In this document: positions 53,001-61,297 of the stretch, in pieces
Layout: every line of letters begins with the position of its first letter
Numbering within the stretch: position 1 is the first letter of the stretch
Origin: Chitinophagaceae bacterium
GTDB lineage: Bacteria > Bacteroidota > Bacteroidia > Chitinophagales > Chitinophagaceae
Reading direction: 5' to 3'
Length of the DNA: 64,000 nt
Assembly (NCBI GenBank): GCA_019638615.1
Contig: JAHBTL010000018.1
Span: 61,345-125,344 of the forward strand
Made by a program: the position numbers and the translations under genes
Notes under the pieces: model-generated
The model's database searches: none
What the model was told of the DNA's origin: nothing
Seen by the model: the letters and a program-made list of their open reading frames with translations, nothing else

Positions 53001-55601
53001 AGAGTTACAGAAATTTTTAATAATGAATTTTTATTCGGACCATTAAGCCTTTCCCCTCTTTTAAAAGATTCACGTGGTGTGCCTGTTTCCCGTATGGATG
53101 TTACAGGATATGGCGCCAGTATTTTCAGCAATTGGGTAAGTCCCGGTGCGGCGTTGGCGCAAACCAGTAAAGCAAGATTTGATGTGATGCTGGGTCGCAC
53201 GGGGCATGAAGTGATACAGGTGAAAAGCATTCTGTATCCCTGGGGTATACGTGTAGTGCGCACCATTACGGTTTTCCGTACCGGATCGGGCTATGTGTTC
53301 AGAACTGATAGCGGCTGGAAAGCGGAAAGCGACGGATTATTCGATTTTTCTTTCAGCTATTTAAAGAAAAATGTTGATCCGTTTGGCAATCTTACCACCA
53401 ACGATTTTAAGCATATACCCGATGAAGTAAATGGAATACCTCCGCAATATGAGTTTCACACGGGTATTATCAGGGGGCTATTTAATGTAAGAAATATTAA
53501 AGATGCGCCTTCTGTTACGGAGTATAAAAGTGAAAACATTATTGCTCCAAATGCTGATTACGTGAACGGTATAAAAGGGCAGGAATATACCAATGGTGCA
53601 ACAGAAAAACACGAACCTGTAAAATGTGGCGGCGTATATTTTGACGCGGACGTAGAAATAGAAAATGTAGTACAGGGGCATGTAAATAAAAGAGTAGTAT
53701 CAAAGCGCATACTTGGTTATGTGCAGGTGGCACCGGCAGGGAAGCCGCTAACTGCCCAACAGTTAAAAGAACTGCTGGATCTGCAAAACGGGAGCATCGG
53801 CGGCGATATAGATTGTGTGCTCAATATAAACAATAGCAACCAGCAAATACGTACGGCACGTTTTGATGTAGCGCCGTCTGTTAATAAGGCAGGTAACAGC
53901 CCGGTATTTGTAGTGGCGGCAAGGGGGTTGGTATTTCTTCCCAAAGATGGTAGCTGGGCTTTGGTGCAGCACAATGTAGGCACAGGAGAAGTTACGCCGT
54001 TGCCAACAGATACAATGATTCCGCTTATTCGCACAGGTGCATGGAAAAAAGGAAATGTGGTTGATAACAATACTCTGCAGAAGCAACTTGTTCGTGTAGC
54101 GCACCCCATGGAAATATTACGTGATCCTGCTGCTGACACACTGAACTTCGGTTACCTGCAATCAACCGCTACGCAAAAAGCATTGTTCCTTACTCCGGCG
54201 TACGAACTGAATAATGCTAAAATGCTCAGCAAAACGCCGCCTGTTTTTGCTGATGCTTACCGCCTGATGAGCGGAGAAAGTATATTTCCCAATATCGGTA
54301 ATGCTATAGACAATTTTGGCAAGGCAATGCCGCTGCTCAACAGCAAAGATGGTAATGGCAATACCTTCCAGGCTTTTGCGCAAAGCGCATTGGAAGACGG
54401 AGGAACAAAGGTTTGGGAGTTGATGCAGGTGGAAGCAGTGAAAGCAGGTGAAGCCGTGATCAGCCAGGGTATGAATATGCTGAAACAGGGAGCAAATGGC
54501 ATTCTTGATAAAGCATTGAGGTTTGATGTGCCTTCTTTTGAAGTGCCGCTGGTAGATACGGAAGCGCTTAGAATATATATTGAATATAAAACAGGTAAAA
54601 AGGATGCTCCTGCCAATACTTATGTAGACAGTAAACTGAACTTTGATGTAGATTCCTTTGCAGGCGATATGGCCGACCAGTGGAAAAGCCGTTTGAATAA
54701 CCTGGCAATGGTGGTTGACCTGGGTGATATGAAACGCCTGATGACCATCAAGGGGAACTTTGATGCAAAGAAAGGTAAGGAGAGTAATTATGAAGGTGGG
54801 CCGGATGCGGGTTCTGACGGTTTGCCCATGCCGGAAATAGAATTCAGCGATGCTTTACAACCGGTAATTGATATACTGCAGATGCTGGCATCATTAAGCA
54901 CCAATGATTATAAAGATGTATTGAAGAAAGGATTGAAGCTTGCCATGAGCAACAGCGGTGAAATATGGCAATATAAGTTTGAAGCCAGCAAAGAGATCGC
55001 CACCATCCGTTTCCCGCCACTGGAAGAAGCATACAACAGCGCCCAAACCCCGCTCAAGCTCGAAGCGTCATTAAGCGCAGGCGTATATTTTAATGCCGCA
55101 TTAAAAGTTACAACAGATCCTTCACAGCTTTTACCAACTGCAGGAGCATTTCTGCAATTCCACGGCGGTTTGCAGATCATGTGTTACTCCGTAGGTGTTG
55201 GTTCTATATATGCCATTGGAGCGGTAGATGTAAAAATTGCTGCGGATACCAAGGTTGGCCCGAGCTTGTACCTGAAATTTGGTTTTGGGGTATCTATAGT
55301 CGTTAGTCTGCCTGTGGTTGGCAATGCCAGCGTAAGCTTTATGGTAGGTGTGGAAATGTATGCAGATAAAGATAAAGTGGTGCTGGCGGCATTAATGGTA
55401 TTTAAAGGTCAGGCAAACCTGCTGGGTGGTTTGGTATGTGTTGCCATTACAATAGAAGCCAAAGGAATAGTGGTACGGGAACTGGGCAGTGATAAAACAG
55501 ACTGCAGCGCACAGGTAACATTTGCTATCGACATCAGCATATTCCTGATCATTGATATCAGCTTCTCCAAAACATGGGGAGAAGACAGGCAGATAGCGTA
55601 G
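50028..55601 (+). CDS. Giant protein of unknown function (1857 aa), first of a pair
   Basis: I do not recognise this family. The 1857-residue protein has no signal peptide and no T9SS tail, so it appears cytosolic or is exported unusually. The N-terminal 80 residues are helical (AQLSAMLESITGHL). Most of the rest reads as beta-rich modules. A basic Ala/Lys/Thr linker (PAKKALKASSAKARTTITAL) lies near 632-680, helices near 1430-1510, and a final block from about 1675 with long alternating small/hydrophobic strands (LKLEASLSAGVYFNAALKV, GPSLYLKFGFGVSIVV, NASVSFMVGVEMY) like a barrel or membrane-inserting sheet. The start is ATG 50028, preceded by an in-frame TTG. The 1478-aa partner follows 174 bp downstream. 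Confidence 0.85.
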   Translation: MTQAQLSAMLESITGHLIAKSGAQEEQLQQARIKVASSLLSQPIENTGSEQLFYKANLYSRENIKSDTLQSIDNLAHQLIGNAGAEPTENIFVRSTPILNAAIAGSKPDWAAGVSPAESFGPFLNNEGREIWIDIYRVEKLITLYLGNQPILLFKTSLRGGIFLPANQLSTAYNIVAGSVWINAKFLYASAAADRFVGVQVNKGTLKLSAAPTLQNNQITINPATAIEMSLELVQDEDDGATETSPYGKDARDAVYMLPATWAFTWQNNKANVTQVALSSCNIYGQDIAFSFTPAAGTAFKYVNDMLLIPWKASVNEFSFLKNKSPWILSADTAELQKSYWALPTSAINIASPVAASGNGLVMLQCAEGLRISWAGLQDEDIRLVAPTILGKPGDIAVIDLESNGLGASHHLQLWQDNENPHGTTADLLLLEKAPLIFISSSKAAVEVISTFCAADIQSDRPVKVNGEPFPVESLSCSLMLSGGKNGRKIMLIEDDVQADQAVNANIAGAAQQVRLFSIALENALFTVSPVKTFILFGECDDSMTDVKRGNFIVVFTLYSYLPTLPDPYVANLGLWRRGAGNDRYNRLAGAAGFSSLLVCFITFVGADEATDNVKVNFYFGGVELPNIMDLPQQTPAKKALKASSAKARTTITALKKPLRQTATAARSLFGNLRTTTKLTSNQFLPEVTDDILTGEIIKQEPQLNVDLLSGYKDPNGKIYDADTLAKIKRDIEDVWDSSIGVQHEFFSLLDVSSNANQLGVSFGTNWQIIKTGSVRGRDGEVHNIDYNAAAYNTAFPFLVEGMQVKLPSHRVRAFTLPLMAWEPEINLTPPDSDNPPAKLLMDPDAGFLYYADDGGPARIWNNNAAPVPLAPIPVTNGLIEDFTSQPDNYTLATFTLPFGLKAISYISKHFVEPQKPAIENIRPRFRKNEEDNTYKLEGGIQVSLQAGRFGKPNPANPSEYDSDMFPGYTVQANNLLNWYGIASYASNLGHRVTEIFNNEFLFGPLSLSPLLKDSRGVPVSRMDVTGYGASIFSNWVSPGAALAQTSKARFDVMLGRTGHEVIQVKSILYPWGIRVVRTITVFRTGSGYVFRTDSGWKAESDGLFDFSFSYLKKNVDPFGNLTTNDFKHIPDEVNGIPPQYEFHTGIIRGLFNVRNIKDAPSVTEYKSENIIAPNADYVNGIKGQEYTNGATEKHEPVKCGGVYFDADVEIENVVQGHVNKRVVSKRILGYVQVAPAGKPLTAQQLKELLDLQNGSIGGDIDCVLNINNSNQQIRTARFDVAPSVNKAGNSPVFVVAARGLVFLPKDGSWALVQHNVGTGEVTPLPTDTMIPLIRTGAWKKGNVVDNNTLQKQLVRVAHPMEILRDPAADTLNFGYLQSTATQKALFLTPAYELNNAKMLSKTPPVFADAYRLMSGESIFPNIGNAIDNFGKAMPLLNSKDGNGNTFQAFAQSALEDGGTKVWELMQVEAVKAGEAVISQGMNMLKQGANGILDKALRFDVPSFEVPLVDTEALRIYIEYKTGKKDAPANTYVDSKLNFDVDSFAGDMADQWKSRLNNLAMVVDLGDMKRLMTIKGNFDAKKGKESNYEGGPDAGSDGLPMPEIEFSDALQPVIDILQMLASLSTNDYKDVLKKGLKLAMSNSGEIWQYKFEASKEIATIRFPPLEEAYNSAQTPLKLEASLSAGVYFNAALKVTTDPSQLLPTAGAFLQFHGGLQIMCYSVGVGSIYAIGAVDVKIAADTKVGPSLYLKFGFGVSIVVSLPVVGNASVSFMVGVEMYADKDKVVLAALMVFKGQANLLGGLVCVAITIEAKGIVVRELGSDKTDCSAQVTFAIDISIFLIIDISFSKTWGEDRQIA

Positions 55602-55650
55602 GGCGGTGGGCTGTTAGCTATGAGCTTTCAGCAATCAGCTATCAGCAATA

Positions 55651-55703
55651 AAACCTATAAGGTTTGCCGGGCAGCATTGCAGCGCTGCAAACCTTATAGG
55701 TTT
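55651..55703. repeat. Perfect 17-bp inverted repeat between the giant genes
   Basis: AAACCTATAAGGTTTGC (55651-55667) and GCAAACCTTATAGGTTT (55687-55703) are perfect inverse copies, each itself nearly palindromic, around a GC-richer 19-bp centre. No T-run follows. It looks like a REP-type element sitting in the gap of the pair. Confidence 0.75.
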
Positions 55704-55775
55704 ATTAGTCCGAAACCTGTAACCTGAAACTTGTAACCCCAATGGAATCATAAAAATAAACAGACCTCATATATT

Positions 55776-58700
55776 ATGGAAGCGAACAGAAGATATACTA
55801 CGATGGTTTTCCCACAGGGATTTGATGGAACAGTATTAAAGCTGAACATCGTGCTTATTCCGCGTAACCGTGATCCCTTTAATAATGCAACAGGGCTGGC
55901 CGCGCCATTTGATACTGCCGTTCCCTTTGCGGATATTAACCCGGAGTTTGAACTTAAAGTAGTGAAAGGGTTGAGTGAATGGCCTATTGGCAACGCTTTA
56001 GCTGTTGGCAGAACCCCGGTTAGTATCGGCATTAACGTGAATGCTGCATCAAATAAAAAAGCTTTGCTTGAAGCGATCAGAGCAGATTTTGGCGCTAAGA
56101 TCAATATTACTGATACGGATAAAACACCCAACGAGTTTTACACGGTGAATAAATACCTGCCGGAAACGTACCGCGATTCCTTCAATTTTACGGGACCCCG
56201 GGTGCCTAATGCAAAAACGGACGACAGCTATCATTGCGCCATAAAAAAAGATACGAAGAAGAAAGATGGCTGGAAAAATGATGATGACCTGAGCTGGGGT
56301 AAGGTATTTGCCTATATACTCCGACAGCCATTGCTTGCAAAAGCATGCGGTATGGTTTACGAAACACAGTTGGTTATTGATGATGGCAATAAAGCATTAT
56401 TCGAAAAAGGTTGCTATATATACGCGGATATTGCCACGCCGGAGTATAAAAATATACAGGATCAGTTGATGATTACCGCAGATGGCCCGTTTATTAAGCC
56501 GTATGCTGCAAGGCTACCCAAATTAAAACTGGGCGATGAAAACAAACGACCTGTATTTGCACCTATTTTATTTCCGGTATTGTTTGTAAAAGCGGGTGAG
56601 CTTGTAGACCCCGAACCACCCAAAGCGCCGTGGGATAAAATTTTTGCTGAGCTCAATGAATATAATGACGGCTTCTCTAAAATTGTGCATGCTGCGCAAC
56701 CTGTAAGCCGTATATGGCTTGCAGAAAAACAGGACGGCGCTCCGCCTGTTAAGGATGAGGGCATACGGCTTGCATGGGATGATGAGCAGATACTGATATG
56801 GTATATGCGGCAGTTAGAAGCCAACCCGCAGGAGCCGGGTAAACGTATTGACGCGCCGCTTGGTGTATTCGGCTATAAGATTGATGTGAAGGAGGATGCC
56901 GTGAATGCTGATTGGAGTAGTCTTAATCTTGTGAGCTGCAAACAGGCATATAGTTTTGGCGGCGTACCGGTAGGTAATGAAGTCAACCAGCAACTGGAAT
57001 TGCCGTTCCAGGTTTTTCCCACGCAGTTGGATAATGATACCACAGCACCCTTCTGGCTGCCTATGTATTTTACAAGCTGGATAGGAAAGAGCATGATATT
57101 AAAAGACACTGATGCGATTGCTATTCACCAGAATGATGAAGCAAGAATAGATAAAGATGACCCCACTCCAACCAAAGCTGTTGATGCAAACAACATGTTT
57201 GATGAAGTGCCTGCGGCTACACAGCTCCGTTATGGCCGGCGTTACCAGTTCAGGGTGCGCATGATGGATATAAGCGGAGGCGGGCCCGGCATAACCGAAG
57301 ATATATATAATAATGCACCGGCTCCTGCATCTGAATGGAGTTTTAAAAGATATGTTGCTCCGGCTCTATGCCGGATAGAAAAGCCATTGAATATAAGATT
57401 GGTTAAGGCTGATTTTTATAATGAGATCATCGCCGAAGGAGCGCCTTCAACATTTGACGCGAATCCTGTAATCAATATTCAGCGCCCTTTGCTGAATTAC
57501 CCGGCTGTGGTGTTTACTGATAAATACCAGGCCCTGGGCAGTGATCCTGTACAACTGCTGATACAATCCGCGCAGGATCAAAAGCAGGGAGGAACAACTG
57601 CTGAACCCAAAGTTGTTCAACCCGCTATTGCCGATCCCGATGTAACCAAAGTGGAAATAAAAGTGGAAGTTGAAACGCTGAGGCTTGATAACCTGGCCAG
57701 CGATAGCGGTAAAGAAAATTATATTACACTATACAAAACCACAAGAGATTTCCCGGCGGTAGCTAATGCCGCTGATTTCGAAAATACACTTTCCCTGAAT
57801 GTAGTATTTCATGATATACCAACGCTTAACCTCGGCAGCCTTGATGGTCCATTCAATGATCCTGCATTGAACAAAGCTGCGATTGACGCTATGCAGGACA
57901 TACCGCTGCCTACCGCAAGAAAAATAAGAATGAGCATAAGAGCTGTGTGTAATGGAGATAATAGCTCGTATTACGGGTTTATTAATGAAGGCAATCATGA
58001 TCTTGACAGTCGTTATGGTAAAACAACGCAGTTCTGGTTTTATAAAGAGTCTGCTGATGAAAGCAACCTCCTGTTGCCTAAAGCGAATGTGCCGCAATTA
58101 CAGGGGCTGTACCTGCAGCCAGATCCTGAATATGTGCGCAAGGGAATTGTGGGACAGTTTTTCTTTTTCAGCACTGAAACAAGCGTACAGCCCGATATAA
58201 TGCAACGGCTTGCCCAGCAGTTGGATGTAAAAGCTAATGGCTTAACGCTGGTATCAGAAAAAGGGGAAAGGGTTGTGTTTGGCTGCAATAATAAAATACG
58301 CCATAGCCTTGCGCCCGATGGCAGCAGTATCACATTCTCATCAAAAGGAGACCTGTGTAATCACTGGCTGGGTTGTATAATATACCGCATTAACCGTGAC
58401 TGGAGCTGGGACGCGTTAGAAGATGTAGCCTTTACTATCTCCCGGAATAAAAAATTCAGTAAAGATGCGCCGGATGAAGCAGAGATACTGGCCAATATCG
58501 GCGATATAGAACTGAAACATTCAGCTTCGTTTGAATCATTGCAGGCAGATGCTTTCGGTAATGTAAACAGGAGCAGCACTACACTTATTTTTATTGACGC
58601 TATTGAACCAAAGTCTTCTTTGCTTACACCTGGCGGGCGACTGCGGTTTCCGGATACGATAGAAGTGCAGTATACCATCACACCAAATTTTAAACCGGGA

Positions 58701-60212
58701 CATGGGCAGCCTGCTACCATACAACCGGAATTGCTTGTATTGCCATCAACGGTTATACCTTCGCAGGTGCCTAAAATCGCGAGTGTAGGATTGGCGTTTT
58801 CTCCGTATATCAAAGCTGAAAAATATCAGTCTACAGAAGCAAGGCAAAGATATTTATGGGTTGAACTGGAAGAGCCGGTTGAAAACCCGGCGGATACTTT
58901 GTTCTGCAGGGTGCTTCATTATGCGCCGGACCAATTGATTGGCAATAACCAACAGCTTGCAGAACTGCTGCGCGAAACAGAAGAGCCCCCGCCATTGCCC
59001 ATTGATCCGGAATATATACGCATGATCACTCCCGGGCAAACAGATGATATGGCCGGCCTGAGCGCCATGCAACCCATGGAAAAGGCAAGTGATGATGATG
59101 ACATACACTACCTGCTGCCATTGCCTCCGGGTTTACATTCTGAAAGTCCTGAACTGTTTGGATTTTTTAATTATGAATTCCGTATCGGCCACGGGCACTG
59201 GAGTGACGGGCAGGAAGGAAAAGAAAATTTATGGAGTACAGCCCAAGGGCGCTTCGGTCGTCCGCTTGTTATAGCCGGTATGCAACATCCGGTGCCAACA
59301 CTGCTTTGCAATGTAAACAGGGATAAGGATAAAGTATATGTAACCGCACCTTATGCCAGAGCTGTGTGGAAAGGAAAGAATGTTACGAGTGATCCCCCAC
59401 GTACGCAACTGCACTGTGTATTATACGCACAGGTGCAGCAGGCAGACCGCCTTGAATACAGGAATATTCTGCTTGATGAAAAACTGATGACACTGATAAA
59501 GCCGCAGTCCAGGGGAACTGTCGGCACGTTTAATCCCGGAGCTTTTACCAATACAGTTGTTTCATCCATAACAGATATATCATCCGTGTGGTCTGTAAAG
59601 GAAGTGGATAGTATTGCAAGAGCCAATGTGGTGCTGAGCAATCTTACCTTAATGAATGAGGTATCGCGGCTAAATGTAAGCGGTGAATATGAGAGAAAGG
59701 TCACAAAGGCTATAACAGACTACAAGAAGGGTAAGGTGGTGAAAATAGATAAAGGCATGGCCACAACCATATTGCAGGCATTTGATGAGCTTAAGCTGAA
59801 AGAGGCGCCACCACCCGTAGCCGCTGTAAAATTTACAGACGCTACATTGGCAGCCGGCGCTGTAAAAGCCATTTATAAGGATCTACCCAAAACCGCTACC
59901 GCTGTTTGGGATAACAAAGAAATAGCGGTGTTGCTTAAACAATTAGGACTGCCTGAAGATGCGGCGCTGAGTGTGCTGGTAGTAGAGGTATTCGGCAATA
60001 TCACCAGCTTCTTTGATCATTTCTTTTCATTAACCGATGAACAATTGCAGGCGTTGCAGGGTAGTGATAATACGCAACTGATCGCATCAACATTACTGGA
60101 AAGAAGAAGAAAAAACCGCCAGGCGCTGAATGAAGAATTGGGTAATTACAGGATACTGCGTACCTCGCCGCTAACGGAAGTGCCGTTTGTTTGCTGCCCT
60201 ACGTGCGGGTGA
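55776..60212 (+). CDS. Giant protein of unknown function (1478 aa), second of a pair
   Basis: I do not recognise this family. It is a 1478-residue protein with no signal peptide or membrane helix. The N-terminus (TTMVFPQGFDGTVLKLNIVLIPRNRDPFN) and much of the body are beta-rich. Around 480-505 LRYGRRYQFRVRMMDISGGGPG looks like the F-G strands of a fibronectin-III-like module. Many segments are acidic with Pro-rich joints (EPPPLPIDPEYIRM). A helical section near 1280-1450 (LMNEVSRLNVSGEYERKVTKAI) precedes a terminal FVCCPTCG, a possible metal or disulfide site. Length, style and spacing tie it to the 1857-aa neighbour. Confidence 0.85.
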   Translation: MEANRRYTTMVFPQGFDGTVLKLNIVLIPRNRDPFNNATGLAAPFDTAVPFADINPEFELKVVKGLSEWPIGNALAVGRTPVSIGINVNAASNKKALLEAIRADFGAKINITDTDKTPNEFYTVNKYLPETYRDSFNFTGPRVPNAKTDDSYHCAIKKDTKKKDGWKNDDDLSWGKVFAYILRQPLLAKACGMVYETQLVIDDGNKALFEKGCYIYADIATPEYKNIQDQLMITADGPFIKPYAARLPKLKLGDENKRPVFAPILFPVLFVKAGELVDPEPPKAPWDKIFAELNEYNDGFSKIVHAAQPVSRIWLAEKQDGAPPVKDEGIRLAWDDEQILIWYMRQLEANPQEPGKRIDAPLGVFGYKIDVKEDAVNADWSSLNLVSCKQAYSFGGVPVGNEVNQQLELPFQVFPTQLDNDTTAPFWLPMYFTSWIGKSMILKDTDAIAIHQNDEARIDKDDPTPTKAVDANNMFDEVPAATQLRYGRRYQFRVRMMDISGGGPGITEDIYNNAPAPASEWSFKRYVAPALCRIEKPLNIRLVKADFYNEIIAEGAPSTFDANPVINIQRPLLNYPAVVFTDKYQALGSDPVQLLIQSAQDQKQGGTTAEPKVVQPAIADPDVTKVEIKVEVETLRLDNLASDSGKENYITLYKTTRDFPAVANAADFENTLSLNVVFHDIPTLNLGSLDGPFNDPALNKAAIDAMQDIPLPTARKIRMSIRAVCNGDNSSYYGFINEGNHDLDSRYGKTTQFWFYKESADESNLLLPKANVPQLQGLYLQPDPEYVRKGIVGQFFFFSTETSVQPDIMQRLAQQLDVKANGLTLVSEKGERVVFGCNNKIRHSLAPDGSSITFSSKGDLCNHWLGCIIYRINRDWSWDALEDVAFTISRNKKFSKDAPDEAEILANIGDIELKHSASFESLQADAFGNVNRSSTTLIFIDAIEPKSSLLTPGGRLRFPDTIEVQYTITPNFKPGHGQPATIQPELLVLPSTVIPSQVPKIASVGLAFSPYIKAEKYQSTEARQRYLWVELEEPVENPADTLFCRVLHYAPDQLIGNNQQLAELLRETEEPPPLPIDPEYIRMITPGQTDDMAGLSAMQPMEKASDDDDIHYLLPLPPGLHSESPELFGFFNYEFRIGHGHWSDGQEGKENLWSTAQGRFGRPLVIAGMQHPVPTLLCNVNRDKDKVYVTAPYARAVWKGKNVTSDPPRTQLHCVLYAQVQQADRLEYRNILLDEKLMTLIKPQSRGTVGTFNPGAFTNTVVSSITDISSVWSVKEVDSIARANVVLSNLTLMNEVSRLNVSGEYERKVTKAITDYKKGKVVKIDKGMATTILQAFDELKLKEAPPPVAAVKFTDATLAAGAVKAIYKDLPKTATAVWDNKEIAVLLKQLGLPEDAALSVLVVEVFGNITSFFDHFFSLTDEQLQALQGSDNTQLIASTLLERRRKNRQALNEELGNYRILRTSPLTEVPFVCCPTCG

Positions 60213-60414
60213 GGACATGGTCAGAGGGGATAAGCGAGCTGATTGGGGTAAGGAAATGCTCAGAGCCTATAGCATCCTTAAAAGCCATTCAATCGGCTCT
60301 ATTGATCAGGCCACGACCCTGTGCAAAACGAAAATCTGTAGTACACAAACCGGAACTCAAAAAATACAAACCATTAACCAACAACCTTTTACGCTGACAT
60401 AGCTGCAATATGGG

Positions 60415-61251
60415 TTAAAGCACTACTGTTTTATTACCACTCAGCATAACCCTGTCTTCCAAAACCAGCTTCAGCGATTGGGCCAGTACAATTTTTTCAA
60501 TATCCTTGCCGGCGCGTGCCATATCAGCGGCATTCTGCGAATGATCTACAGGTATTACATTCTGGCAAATGATCGGGCCTTCATCCAGGTTGTTGTTAAC
60601 AAAATGCGCAGTAGCCCCAATAATTTTTACTCCCCGCAGGTATGCCTGCCGGTAAGGATGCCCGCCCATAAAGGCAGGTAAAAATGAATGATGGATATTA
60701 ATGATCCGCTCTTCGTAATGCTTTACAAACTCAGGAGTAAGCACCCTCATGTATTTAGCCAGCACCAGGTAATCCGGAGCGTACTCATTTATTACTTTCA
60801 TCAATGCCTGCTCATGCGCATCCCGGGAAGTTTCAGCGGCATCAACAAAATGAAACGGAATATCAAACTTTTCAGTAAAGTTTTTCAACACATCATAATT
60901 GCCTATAACAGCAAGAATGTCGGCATTCCATTCTTTAAAATGATTGCGAACCAATAAATCGCCCAAACAATGATTTTCTTTGGTAACCAATATCACCAGC
61001 TTCTTACGCCTGTCAGATACCACTTTGATCTTGCTTTGCTGTGGCAGAACGCTCACCAGCTCTTCTTGCAGGGAGGGCACATTTGCCTCACCTTCTACTT
61101 CGGTGCGCATAAAAAAACGGTTGCTGTCCGCATCAACAAATTCACGGTTTTTGATGATATTCAACCCACGGTTATATAATATACCCGTGATCTTATAGAT
61201 CAACCCCTTTTCGTCTGGGCAATCCACCAGTACTGTTAAAAACTTAGTCAT
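60415..61251 (-). CDS. purU: Formyltetrahydrofolate deformylase PurU
   Basis: A 278-residue enzyme that hydrolyses 10-formyl-THF to formate and THF, balancing one-carbon pools. An N-terminal ACT domain (FLTVLVDCPDEKGLIYKITGILYNRGLNI) is followed by the formyltransferase fold: LVTKENHCLGDLL, YMRVLTPEFV, INIHHSFLPAF, and GATAHFVNNNLDEGPIICQ with the catalytic His and Asp (NxH...D layout). The length is normal. It stands alone. The 202-bp gap between it and the giant gene (60213-60414) shows no gene or clear terminator. Confidence 0.96.
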   Translation of the reverse strand: MTKFLTVLVDCPDEKGLIYKITGILYNRGLNIIKNREFVDADSNRFFMRTEVEGEANVPSLQEELVSVLPQQSKIKVVSDRRKKLVILVTKENHCLGDLLVRNHFKEWNADILAVIGNYDVLKNFTEKFDIPFHFVDAAETSRDAHEQALMKVINEYAPDYLVLAKYMRVLTPEFVKHYEERIINIHHSFLPAFMGGHPYRQAYLRGVKIIGATAHFVNNNLDEGPIICQNVIPVDHSQNAADMARAGKDIEKIVLAQSLKLVLEDRVMLSGNKTVVL

Positions 61252-61297
61252 GAAAGATAAATTGTCAGGTCAAAAACATTTGAAAGTAAACGATTTT

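Noticed and set aside
50028-60212. Contractile injection system or Tc-toxin components
   Set aside because: No sheath, tube, baseplate, spike, RHS or ATPase gene is near, and neither giant protein shows motifs of those families.
60187-60402. Small open frame overlapping the end of the second giant gene as a third component
   Set aside because: It begins inside the giant gene in another frame and reads as random basic sequence.
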